Positions 22,709 through 29,913 of a DNA stretch of 45,768 nt are shown in pieces (the first letter of the stretch is position 1; each line of letters starts with the position of its first letter). The translations under genes and the position numbers were made by a program. A model generated the notes under the pieces. It was not told the DNA's origin. It searched no databases and saw nothing but the letters and a program-made list of their open reading frames with translations. The DNA comes from Claveliimonas intestinigallinarum (GTDB taxonomy: Bacteria; Bacillota; Clostridia; Lachnospirales; Lachnospiraceae): contig DXED01000046.1 in assembly GCA_019115145.1 (NCBI GenBank), positions 1 through 45,768 of the forward strand, written 5' to 3'.

Positions 22709-24321
22709 TACTGTACCAGGCTCTGTCGGCCTACCAGATACTGGAGTGTATGGTCCACCGGCAGATGTATTACAGAGACAGAAAATGTGTCCTCATACTG
22801 GGGGACTACATCAAAGAGAGGATGCCCCGGTATTTTGAGCTGGAGACGAAGCGGTTCTTCAATGAGGTGTACCTGTTCCGGTTCGGGGGCTACAGAGGGT
22901 CGGAGGAGGAGATCATCCGCCAGGTGGGAGAGGAACTGGCAAGGAGCATTCCCTACAGGCCACAGGACTTTGAGAGGATACTCATCGCCGGGATCCACAC
23001 CTACCTGCAGGTCTATCTCCTGTCAGAGGGCATCTCCTTTGAGATGTTCGAGGACGGCAGCGGGGCTCTGAGCCGTCCCTGGGTCCTGGCGCAGATTCAC
23101 CAAAAGAGCGCGCCGGGGCGGTACGCCCTCATAGAGAAATACGGACTTTACGACCACACCAGTCCCCTGATCACAAAGAAGTACTGCGACATGGCTGCCC
23201 AGGAGCCGGGCTTTCTGGACCCCAGAGCGGAGGATTTTCAGGTCATGGAGGAATTCCACAGATTGCCCGGGCGGCAGCAGGAGGAGATCCGGTGCATTTT
23301 CCAGGTTCCGAGGCTTTCGGGGCGGGAGGATGAGGTGCTCCTTCTCACCCAGCAGTTTGCCAGCCTGGGCCAGCTTACCTTTGACGGCCAGATCGACATT
23401 TACCGGCATCTGTTTGACTACTATCTGGAGGGCCGACGAGTGCGCATCAAGCCCCATCCGGACGATATCCTCTACTACTCCCTCCTCTTTCCCGAGGCGG
23501 AGCTCATAGAGGGGAACTTTCCCTCGGAGCTTTTGCCCCTGGCCTTTGACCGGCTTCCGGGCACGGTCTGCACGGTCAGCTCCACAGGGGTGAACCAGAT
23601 CCGGCGGTTTTTTGACAGACAGATCCTTTTTAATCCGGAGTATGAGGAGAGCTATCAGCACGATGCCCTTTACTGTATGGCTCTCTGTCTGGCGCTGCAT
23701 TTAGGGATGGAGGGGATCCTGACAGAGGGGGTCAACCTGGCGCAGCTGCGGAATATGGCCAGGTGTATGGGAGAGCCCTGGGACGCCCTGGACATCCGGG
23801 AGTACCGGGAAGGAGAGTACCGGAAAAAAGAGTGCCGGGAAGGAGAGTGCCGGGAGGCGGAGGCCTGCGCCCTCCTCCTGCTGCGGGGAGATGAAGGCTC
23901 CCGGGAGCTGCCGGGGGAGCGTCCTCCCGGGGAGGAGACGGATCCCTGGGCAGTCCTCTGGCTCAATGAAAAGGGAAGGTACAGGATGTATGACCCCGGC
24001 AGCAGAGAGCGCTTTTTTCAGCTTCAGCCTATCGTGATCCGGGAGGGGGAGGCGCGGCATACGATGTACTTTTATTCGGAGAGAAGCGAGGTGAACAGGA
24101 TGGCAGAGGAGTTCAGTGAGGAGAGAGAGCTTCCTCACCAGGGGAAGACCCTATCCGTGGAAAGGATGACGGAGGAGGAGCTGCGGATTTGCATGCTGGA
24201 GGGAATTCTGGCAGCTACGGAGCGGCGGCTGCTGGAGTATATAGAGACAGAGAAGGAGCTGAGAGAGGAGATCCGAAGCCTGAAGGAAGCGGGCGAGAGA
24301 AGAGGGGGAAGGACGCAGTGA
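22705..24321 (+). CDS. Sialyltransferase-like glycosyltransferase (GT52/polysialyltransferase-type)
   Basis: A 538-residue protein whose N-terminal 330 residues resemble bacterial sialyltransferases that use CMP-sugars: an acidic FEDGSG motif (115-120), RIKPHPDD (247-254, the HP motif that binds CMP), and VSSTGVNQI (291-299, the Ser/Ser/Thr motif), with EGNFPSELLPL between them. About 365-400 is a low-complexity stretch of imperfect REGEYRKKECREGEC units; the C-terminus (about 490-530) is a charged coiled coil. The match is by motif only; the family assignment is moderate. It fits transfer of the CMP-ulosonate produced by the next gene. The start at 22705 is set by GGGAGG and an ATGA overlap. 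Confidence 0.68.
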   Translation: MILYQALSAYQILECMVHRQMYYRDRKCVLILGDYIKERMPRYFELETKRFFNEVYLFRFGGYRGSEEEIIRQVGEELARSIPYRPQDFERILIAGIHTYLQVYLLSEGISFEMFEDGSGALSRPWVLAQIHQKSAPGRYALIEKYGLYDHTSPLITKKYCDMAAQEPGFLDPRAEDFQVMEEFHRLPGRQQEEIRCIFQVPRLSGREDEVLLLTQQFASLGQLTFDGQIDIYRHLFDYYLEGRRVRIKPHPDDILYYSLLFPEAELIEGNFPSELLPLAFDRLPGTVCTVSSTGVNQIRRFFDRQILFNPEYEESYQHDALYCMALCLALHLGMEGILTEGVNLAQLRNMARCMGEPWDALDIREYREGEYRKKECREGECREAEACALLLLRGDEGSRELPGERPPGEETDPWAVLWLNEKGRYRMYDPGSRERFFQLQPIVIREGEARHTMYFYSERSEVNRMAEEFSEERELPHQGKTLSVERMTEEELRICMLEGILAATERRLLEYIETEKELREEIRSLKEAGERRGGRTQ

Positions 24322-25052
24322 AGACAGCAGGCATCATACCGGCCCGGTACGGGTCCACAAGACTGCCCGGGAAGCCCCTGCTTGAGATCCAGGGCAGACC
24401 CATGGTGTGGTGGGTCTGCGAGAGAGCCAGAAGGGCCCGGCGGCTGGATGAGGTGTGGGTGGCCACGGATGACAGGCGGATAGAGGAGGCCTGCAGAGGC
24501 CTTCAGATCCCGGTGGTCATGACAGGGCGGGAGCACCGGACGGCGGCGGAGAGGCTGCAGGAGGCGGCAGGGCAGGTGAGGGCGGACTTCTACGTGCAGA
24601 TCAACGGGGATGAGCCCCTCATCGACCCGGCCAACATCGACGCCGCCGTGCCGGACGAGGTTCCCCTGGACGTGGAGTTCGGCACCAACATCATTGCCCG
24701 GGTGAAGGACCCGGCCCAGCTCTGTCACGCCTCCAACATCAAGGTGGTCTTTGACGACAGCTTCCGGGCCCTCTACATGTCCAGGACGCCGGTGCCATAC
24801 CCCTTCTGCGATGTGTCCTTTTCCTATTATAAGCATGTGGGGATCATCGGCTACAACCGGAAAATGCTGGATTTTTATAAGTCCTCCGTCCCGGGGCGGC
24901 TGGAGCTGATCGAGGGAATCGACACCCTGCGTTTTCTGGACTACGGAAAAGAGCTTCGGCTGATCCCGGTGGAGCGGGCGGACAGTCTGTCTGTGGACAC
25001 GGAGGCGGACCTTCGCTGGGTGCGGGAGAGGATGGGTGAAAAGAGGTTATAA
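24318..25052 (+). CDS. kdsB: CMP-ulosonate (Kdo-like) cytidylyltransferase, KdsB-type
   Basis: A 244-residue nucleotidyltransferase expected to activate a 3-deoxy-ulosonic acid with CTP. Visible KdsB marks: IPARYGSTRLPGKPL (about 6-20, CTP loop), WVATDD, QINGDEPLID (about 94-103), SRTPVPYP, the KHVGIIGY strand, and SVDTEADL near the end. Length matches KdsB. It starts with GTG, overlapping the preceding stop (GTGA), with a purine-rich AGGGGGAAGGA upstream. Kdo itself is a Gram-negative lipid A core sugar; in this Gram-positive setting the substrate is probably Kdo or a relative in the surface glycan. Last gene of the operon. Confidence 0.85.
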   Translation: MKTAGIIPARYGSTRLPGKPLLEIQGRPMVWWVCERARRARRLDEVWVATDDRRIEEACRGLQIPVVMTGREHRTAAERLQEAAGQVRADFYVQINGDEPLIDPANIDAAVPDEVPLDVEFGTNIIARVKDPAQLCHASNIKVVFDDSFRALYMSRTPVPYPFCDVSFSYYKHVGIIGYNRKMLDFYKSSVPGRLELIEGIDTLRFLDYGKELRLIPVERADSLSVDTEADLRWVRERMGEKRL

Positions 25053-25072
25053 AAATTTAATAATGGGCTCTG

Positions 25073-25101
25073 TTGACTATAAAAGAGCCGCCCGCTATAC
25101 T
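25073..25101 (+). promoter_or_regulatory. Promoter of the MacB/FtsX-type ABC gene
   Basis: TTGACT (25073-25078), a 17-bp spacer and TATACT (25096-25101). This separates the ABC gene from the glycan operon. Confidence 0.75.
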
Positions 25102-25126
25102 TGAAACTGGATTGTTTTTCGCGGGC

Positions 25127-25151
25127 GGTGATCTTTTGTGCAAAGATCACC
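25127..25151 (+). promoter_or_regulatory. Leader hairpin in the ABC gene 5' UTR
   Basis: GGTGATCTTT (25127-25136) pairs perfectly with AAAGATCACC (25142-25151) around a 5-nt loop. A second possible stem, CCGCCCGC (25088-25095) with GCGGGCGG (25121-25128), shares two bases with it. No T-run follows, so it is not a plain terminator. Confidence 0.45.
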
Positions 25152-25189
25152 GCGCGGACATTTACAGAAAAAAGGAGACGGGATCACAC

Positions 25190-28100
25190 ATGCTTCAGAT
25201 TAAAGACATCTGTAAGGAATACAGGACAGGAAGCCTGGTGCAGAAGGCGCTGGACCATGTAAGCCTGAACCTGAGGGACAACGAATTTGTGGCCATCCTG
25301 GGGCCCAGCGGCTCCGGAAAGACCACGCTTCTCAACATCATAGGGGGACTGGACCGGTATGACAGCGGCGACCTGATCATTAATGGCGTGTCCACGAAGA
25401 AATATAAGGACAGAGACTGGGACTCCTACCGGAATCACACCATTGGCTTTGTGTTCCAGAGCTACAATCTCATCGGACATCAGACCATCCTGGCCAACGT
25501 GGAGCTGGCCCTCACCATATCCGGCATCGGCAAGGCAGAGCGCCGGCAGAGAGCGGAGGACGCCCTGGCCATGGTGGGGTTGGGGGAGCAGCTCCACAAG
25601 AAGCCGAACCAGCTCTCCGGCGGGCAGATGCAGCGGGTGGCCATTGCCAGGGCCCTGGTGAACAACCCGGACATCCTGCTGGCGGATGAGCCCACCGGCG
25701 CCCTGGACAGCGACACCAGCGTGCAGGTCATGGACCTTCTGCGGGAGGTGGCCAGGGACCGGCTGGTGGTCATGGTGACCCACAACCCGGAGCTGGCCCA
25801 GGAGTACGCCACCCGCATCGTGCGCCTGCGGGACGGGAAGATCCGGGAGGACTCGGATCCTTTTGAGGTGGATGAGAGGGAGCTGGAGGAGCCGGAGCAC
25901 AGGAACATGGGTCGGACGTCCATGTCCTTCCTGACCGCCCTCTCCCTCAGCTTCAACAACCTGAGGACCAAGAAGGCCCGCACCATCCTCACCTCCTTTG
26001 CGGGCTCCATCGGCATCATCGGCATCGCCCTCATCCTTGCCCTCTCCACGGGAGTCAACGACTACATCCAGAACATGGAGGAGGAGACCCTCTCGGAGTA
26101 TCCCCTGGAGATCCAGAGCACAGGCTTTGATCTGTCCTCCATGATGATGACCAGCTCCGGCAGCGGCGGCAGCTCCGGGGAGGTGAACGTCATCCAGATG
26201 GTGACTGACATGTTTTCCAAGATGGACTCCAACGACCTGAAGTCGCTGAAGGAGTACTTTGACAGCGGGAAGAGCGGCGTCGAGGACTACACGAACGCAG
26301 TGGAGTACAGCTACAATGTGACGCCTCAGATCTACCGCATAAACGACGACCAGGTGCGCCAGGTGAACCCGGACCACTCCTTTGACGCCCTGGGGTTCGG
26401 CTCATCCTCCAGCTCCAGCAGCCTCATGTCCTCCATGATGAGCACGGACGTCTTTTACGAGATGCCGGCAAACGCCTCCCTCTACGAGGGGCAGTACGAC
26501 GTGAAGGCGGGCAGATGGCCCGAGAAGTACAATGAGTGCGTGGTGGTCCTGACCCAGGGAGGCAGCATCAGCGACATGATGCTCTACACGCTGGGACTGC
26601 GGGATCCCCTGGAGCTGGATGAGATGATACAGCAGTTTTTGAATGAGGAAAACATCGACACGCCGGAAAATATCGGCACCTACTCCTACGATGACATCAT
26701 CGGCACCACCTTCAAGCTGGTGAACAGCGCAGACTACTACACCTACGACAGCCAGTACCAGGTGTGGACGGACCGGTCCGATGACCAGTCCTACGTCCGG
26801 GAGCTGGTGGAAAACGGGGAGGACCTGACTGTGGTGGGCATCGTGCAGCCCTCAGAGGACGGCAACGCCATGATGCTCCAGTCCGGCATCGGCTATCCGG
26901 CCTCTTTGACAGAGCATCTGGTGGAGAAGGCTGGGGACAGCCAGATCGTACAGCAGCAGATCGCGGATCCGAATGTGAACGTGTTCTCCGGTGAGCCCTT
27001 CGGGGAGGAGAGCAGCCAGGGGCTGGATATGGACTCCCTCTTTACCATTGACGCGGAGGCCTTGCAGAACGCCTTCTCCTTTGACTCCTCCGCTATGACG
27101 GCCGGGCTGTCCGGCTCCCTTGACCTGACAGGCGGCTCAAGCGGAGGCGGCGGGACCCTGGACCTGTCCGGCATGATCGACCTGGATGCGGTGGAGACCC
27201 AGCTGCCCGCCATGGAGGGCTTTGACCTGTCCTCCCTGGGCCAGGCCATGGATCTGACCGTCACGCCGGAGCAGCTGGGCAGCCTGGCCCAGGGCCTGCT
27301 GGAGGGCTACCAGGCCTATGCGTCCCAGAACCCGGCCACAGACTATACAAAGCTGGGGGAGGCCTTTGTGTCCTACCTGAACACGGAGGAGGCCAGGGAA
27401 ATCCTGGAGGACAATATCCGGGACATCATCCAGTCCGGCGGCGGGACCACCGTCACCACAGACCAGCTCCGGGAGCTGCTCTCCAGGATACTGGCAGGCT
27501 ATCAGTCCTATGCCCAGGCAAATGGCTGGACAGACGGGGAGAAATTTGACGAGTACCTGACGGCCTACCTGCAGACAGGGGAGGCCCAGGCCATCCTGGA
27601 ACAGTGGGCGGGGGAGACCTTCCCCTCCGGCGTAGACATCAATATCACCCAGGAGCAGCTCCAGAAGCTGGCCAGCGAGCTGGCGGCCGGCTACCAGACC
27701 TACGCGGCAAATAACAATCTGCCGGACCCCTCAAAGATCGGGGAGAGCTTCCTCACCTATCTGGGGACGGAAGGAGCCAAGGGGCAGCTGACGGCGGCCC
27801 TGGCGGGCATGCTGGATACAGAGGCCCTGGAGCAGCAGCTTACAGGGGCGGTGGAGAGCTACATGTCCTCTGTCATGGAGAGCGGCACAGCTCAGGCCCT
27901 GGAGGGGCAGATCACCTCGGCTGTCCAGACCATGATGGGACAGATCACCTCCGGCATGGAGAGCGCCATGCAGAGGGCGGCAGCCCAGATCGGGGAGAAC
28001 ATACAGAACGCCCTCTCCATCGATCCGGAGGCCTTTCAGAGCGCCTTTGAGATGAACATGGATGAGACCCAGCTGGCGGAGCTGCTCATGTCCTTCCAGT

Positions 28101-28738
28101 CCGCGGGGACGGCCTCCTACGAGGGCAATCTGCGGACCCTGGGCTACGCGGATTTCGACGAGCCGGCGGGAATCAGTATCTACCCGAAGGACTTTGAGAG
28201 TAAGGACCAGGTGGTGCGGATATTGGATGACTACAACAGCCGCATGGAGAAGGAGGGGCAGGACGAGAAGGTGATCACCTACTCCGACATGGTGGGCACA
28301 CTGATGAGCTCTGTCACGGACATTGTCAATGTGATCAGCTATGTGCTCATTGCCTTTGTGGCCATCTCCCTCATCGTGTCCTCCATCATGATCGGCGTTA
28401 TTACCTACATCAGCGTCCTGGAGAGAAAGAAGGAGATCGGTATTCTGCGGGCCATCGGCGCATCCAGGAGGAATATCTCCCAGGTGTTTAACGCGGAGAC
28501 CTTTATCATCGGGGGCTGCGCGGGGCTCATCGGCATTGGGCTGAGCCTTCTGCTTTTGATCCCGGGCAACATGCTGATCCACTATGTGGCCGGCTCCAAT
28601 GAGGTCAGCGCCGTGCTGCCGCCCGTCCCGGCGGTCATCCTCATCGCCCTGAGCATCGTGCTCACCCTGCTGGGCGGGCTGATCCCATCCAGGAAGGCGG
28701 CAAAGAGCGATCCGGTGACGGCTCTCCGGGTGGAATAA
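25190..28738 (+). CDS. MacB/FtsX-type ABC transporter, ATPase and permease in one chain, with large repeat-bearing ectodomain
   Basis: A 1182-residue fusion. Residues 1-235 are a LolD/MacB-type ATPase: Walker A GPSGSGKTT (about 38-46), LSGGQMQRVAIA (about 142), Walker B ILLADEPTGALD. The first membrane helix is at about 262-290. A very large external domain (about 295-1040) follows, containing Ser/Gly-rich linkers and three 64-residue repeats at 692-883. Three more membrane helices with the FtsX signature (ISVLERKKEIGILRAIGASR) complete the chain. Such proteins act in peptide, antibiotic or envelope stress export, or as mechanotransmitters; the substrate is unknown. The ATG at 25190 is 12 nt from AAGGAG, rather far; upstream codons fall in the promoter, so it is preferred. 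Confidence 0.88.
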   Translation: MLQIKDICKEYRTGSLVQKALDHVSLNLRDNEFVAILGPSGSGKTTLLNIIGGLDRYDSGDLIINGVSTKKYKDRDWDSYRNHTIGFVFQSYNLIGHQTILANVELALTISGIGKAERRQRAEDALAMVGLGEQLHKKPNQLSGGQMQRVAIARALVNNPDILLADEPTGALDSDTSVQVMDLLREVARDRLVVMVTHNPELAQEYATRIVRLRDGKIREDSDPFEVDERELEEPEHRNMGRTSMSFLTALSLSFNNLRTKKARTILTSFAGSIGIIGIALILALSTGVNDYIQNMEEETLSEYPLEIQSTGFDLSSMMMTSSGSGGSSGEVNVIQMVTDMFSKMDSNDLKSLKEYFDSGKSGVEDYTNAVEYSYNVTPQIYRINDDQVRQVNPDHSFDALGFGSSSSSSSLMSSMMSTDVFYEMPANASLYEGQYDVKAGRWPEKYNECVVVLTQGGSISDMMLYTLGLRDPLELDEMIQQFLNEENIDTPENIGTYSYDDIIGTTFKLVNSADYYTYDSQYQVWTDRSDDQSYVRELVENGEDLTVVGIVQPSEDGNAMMLQSGIGYPASLTEHLVEKAGDSQIVQQQIADPNVNVFSGEPFGEESSQGLDMDSLFTIDAEALQNAFSFDSSAMTAGLSGSLDLTGGSSGGGGTLDLSGMIDLDAVETQLPAMEGFDLSSLGQAMDLTVTPEQLGSLAQGLLEGYQAYASQNPATDYTKLGEAFVSYLNTEEAREILEDNIRDIIQSGGGTTVTTDQLRELLSRILAGYQSYAQANGWTDGEKFDEYLTAYLQTGEAQAILEQWAGETFPSGVDINITQEQLQKLASELAAGYQTYAANNNLPDPSKIGESFLTYLGTEGAKGQLTAALAGMLDTEALEQQLTGAVESYMSSVMESGTAQALEGQITSAVQTMMGQITSGMESAMQRAAAQIGENIQNALSIDPEAFQSAFEMNMDETQLAELLMSFQSAGTASYEGNLRTLGYADFDEPAGISIYPKDFESKDQVVRILDDYNSRMEKEGQDEKVITYSDMVGTLMSSVTDIVNVISYVLIAFVAISLIVSSIMIGVITYISVLERKKEIGILRAIGASRRNISQVFNAETFIIGGCAGLIGIGLSLLLLIPGNMLIHYVAGSNEVSAVLPPVPAVILIALSIVLTLLGGLIPSRKAAKSDPVTALRVE
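27263..27838 (+). repeat. Three tandem 192-bp (64-residue) diverged coding repeats
   Basis: Units begin at 27263, 27455 and 27647, exactly 192 bp apart. Each opens with a T-x-E/D-Q-L helix leading to GYQ(A/S/T)YA and later a (S/A)YL-T-E/G segment. The units have diverged in sequence but kept length, pointing to old duplications held under constraint. Confidence 0.8.
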
Positions 28739-28748
28739 AAAACGTAAA

Positions 28749-28790
28749 AAAAGAACCTTTTCCCCACATCGGGAAGAGGTTCTTTTTTTG
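28749..28790. terminator. Bidirectional terminator between the ABC gene and the DtxR-type gene
   Basis: AAGAACCT and TTCCC pair with GGGAA and AGGTTCTT; a T7 run follows on the + strand and the A7 run upstream gives T7 on the - strand. It serves both convergent genes. Confidence 0.88.
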
Positions 28791-28799
28791 GGTCTCGCT

Positions 28800-29165
28800 C
28801 TATCGAATATGCCTTTTGATAGCCTCAAAGCTCTCGGAGCTGATCACATGCTCCATGCGGCAGGCGTCCGTCACCGCCACGTCCGGATCCACCCCAAGCC
28901 GGATCAGCCAGGAGGAGATCAGCTGGTGCCGCTCGTAGATACACTCCGCTATCTTTCGCCCTGACGGAGTCAGCGTGATGTAGCCCTCCGGAGACACCTG
29001 GATATGCCCGCTTTCCCGGAGCTTTTTCATGGCGACGCTGACGCTGGACTTTTTGAAATCCAGCTCGTTGGCCACGTCCACGGAGCGGACGACCGGGCGC
29101 TTCTTGCTCAGGATCAGGATCGTCTCCAGATAGTTTTCAGAAGATTCGCTTGTATTCTTACTCAT
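28800..29165 (-). CDS. DtxR/MntR-family metal-dependent regulator
   Basis: A 121-residue regulator expected to bind DNA when loaded with Fe(II) or Mn(II). The N-terminal winged helix (about 5-65) includes SENYLETILILSKKRPVVRS and the recognition part KKSSVSVAMKKLRESGHI. The dimer/metal domain holds the usual ligands: Glu/His in ECIYERHQ and Cys-x-x-Glu-His in ACRMEHVIS. There is no SH3-like third domain, as in MntR-type members. The ATG at 29165 follows GAGGTGAAACCG; an ATG at 29219 lies within the promoter and is rejected. It is divergent from feoAAB, whose promoter has a fitting palindrome. Confidence 0.9.
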   Translation of the reverse strand: MSKNTSESSENYLETILILSKKRPVVRSVDVANELDFKKSSVSVAMKKLRESGHIQVSPEGYITLTPSGRKIAECIYERHQLISSWLIRLGVDPDVAVTDACRMEHVISSESFEAIKRHIR

Positions 29166-29190
29166 CGGTTTCACCTCACATATTATCCCA

Positions 29191-29219
29191 AGTATACCAC
29201 GAAAAAGATACAGGGGCAA
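29191..29219 (-). promoter_or_regulatory. Promoter of the DtxR-type gene
   Basis: On the minus strand, TTGCCC (29219-29214), a 17-bp spacer and TATACT (29196-29191). Confidence 0.7.
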
Positions 29220-29244
29220 ACTGAAATTTATTGAGAAAAAGTGA

Positions 29245-29260
29245 TCAAGAAAGTTCTTGA
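29245..29260. repeat. Inverted repeat TCAAGAA-AG-TTCTTGA at the feoA -35
   Basis: A perfect 7-bp inverted repeat ends inside the -35 hexamer. It resembles the repeat before eno (4357-4373). Confidence 0.45.
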
Positions 29261-29285
29261 CTACTAATTACCGTTAGTATATACT
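29257..29285 (+). promoter_or_regulatory. Promoter of the feo operon
   Basis: TTGACT (29257-29262), a 17-bp spacer and TATACT (29280-29285). The -10 lies inside the operator palindrome at 29273-29288. Confidence 0.8.
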
Positions 29286-29288
29286 AAC
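29273..29288. promoter_or_regulatory. Metal-regulator operator: perfect palindrome over the feo -10
   Basis: GTTAGTATATACTAAC is a perfect 16-bp palindrome covering the -10. Its position next to a DtxR-family gene and in front of ferrous iron transport genes makes iron-dependent repression the simplest reading. Confidence 0.75.
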
Positions 29289-29349
29289 TTAATGGAGAAA
29301 GAAATGAAAATCAATTTCATTTAAATTATTTTAGAAAAGAGGAGAACAT

Positions 29350-29565
29350 ATGATGCCATTGACAATGATAAGCCCGGGACAGACCGGGAGCATCCGGAGA
29401 GTCAGCGGTAGCGAGGAGACCAGGCGCTTCCTGGAGAATCTGGGATTTGTCGCGGGGGAGGACATCACGGTCCTTTCCGCCCTGGGGGGAAGTGTGATCG
29501 TGAGTGTCAAGGACTCCCGCGTGGCGGTCAATGAGGATATGGCGAGGCACATTATGGTCCAGTAG
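29350..29565 (+). CDS. feoA: FeoA family protein (first copy)
   Basis: A 71-residue SH3-like cytoplasmic protein that helps FeoB take up Fe(II). The usual pattern is present: PGQTGSIRRVSG, RRFLENLGFVAGEDITVLS, GGSVIVSVKDSRVAVNEDMA with the end at HIMVQ. AGAGGAG precedes the ATG; the second codon is also ATG. It is first in the feo operon and 86 nt before the second FeoA gene. Tandem FeoA genes before FeoB are common in Clostridia. Confidence 0.9.
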   Translation: MMPLTMISPGQTGSIRRVSGSEETRRFLENLGFVAGEDITVLSALGGSVIVSVKDSRVAVNEDMARHIMVQ

Positions 29566-29651
29566 AAGGGCCGGCCCGTTATATTAATAGATTTTCAATT
29601 CCTGAAGAACAGACAGAGGCGGGAACGCCCCGTGGAAAGGAGAGAAGCAAG

Positions 29652-29870
29652 ATGACATTAGGCGAGGCGAAAGTAGGGAGCACGGTCGTGGTGACCAAGA
29701 TCGAGGGGGACAGTGCTTACAAGCGCCGCATCATGGATATGGGCATCACAAAAGGAAGTGAGCTCTATATCAGGAAGGTGGCCCCTCTGGGAGATCCCGT
29801 GGAGATCACTGTGAGAGGGTATGAGCTCTCGGTGAGAAAAAATGACGCGCAGTGCGTGCAGGTGAGATGA
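29652..29870 (+). CDS. feoA: FeoA family protein (second copy)
   Basis: A 72-residue FeoA-type SH3 protein: LGEAKVGSTVVVTKIEG, RRIMDMGITKGSELYIRKVA, GDPVEITVRGYELSVRKNDA. It differs enough from the first copy (MDMG versus LENLG in the central turn) that the two are unlikely to be a recent duplication and may have separate jobs. GGAAAGGAGAG precedes the ATG. FeoB follows after 43 nt. Confidence 0.9.
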   Translation: MTLGEAKVGSTVVVTKIEGDSAYKRRIMDMGITKGSELYIRKVAPLGDPVEITVRGYELSVRKNDAQCVQVR

Positions 29871-29913
29871 TCTCCCTGCTCTTGGACATATCATGCATAG
29901 GAGGTAAAAAGGA

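Noticed and set aside
23800..23870. Low-complexity repeat as a CRISPR or mobile element
   Set aside because: It is an in-frame Arg/Glu-rich coding stretch with imperfect short units and no spacers.
9597..25052. KdsB/KdsC-like genes as evidence of a Gram-negative host with LPS
   Set aside because: Other genes (TagGH-like export, DUF6110, DUF4366, T-box, FeoB-associated Cys-rich protein) point to Clostridia; no lipid A or outer-membrane genes are present.
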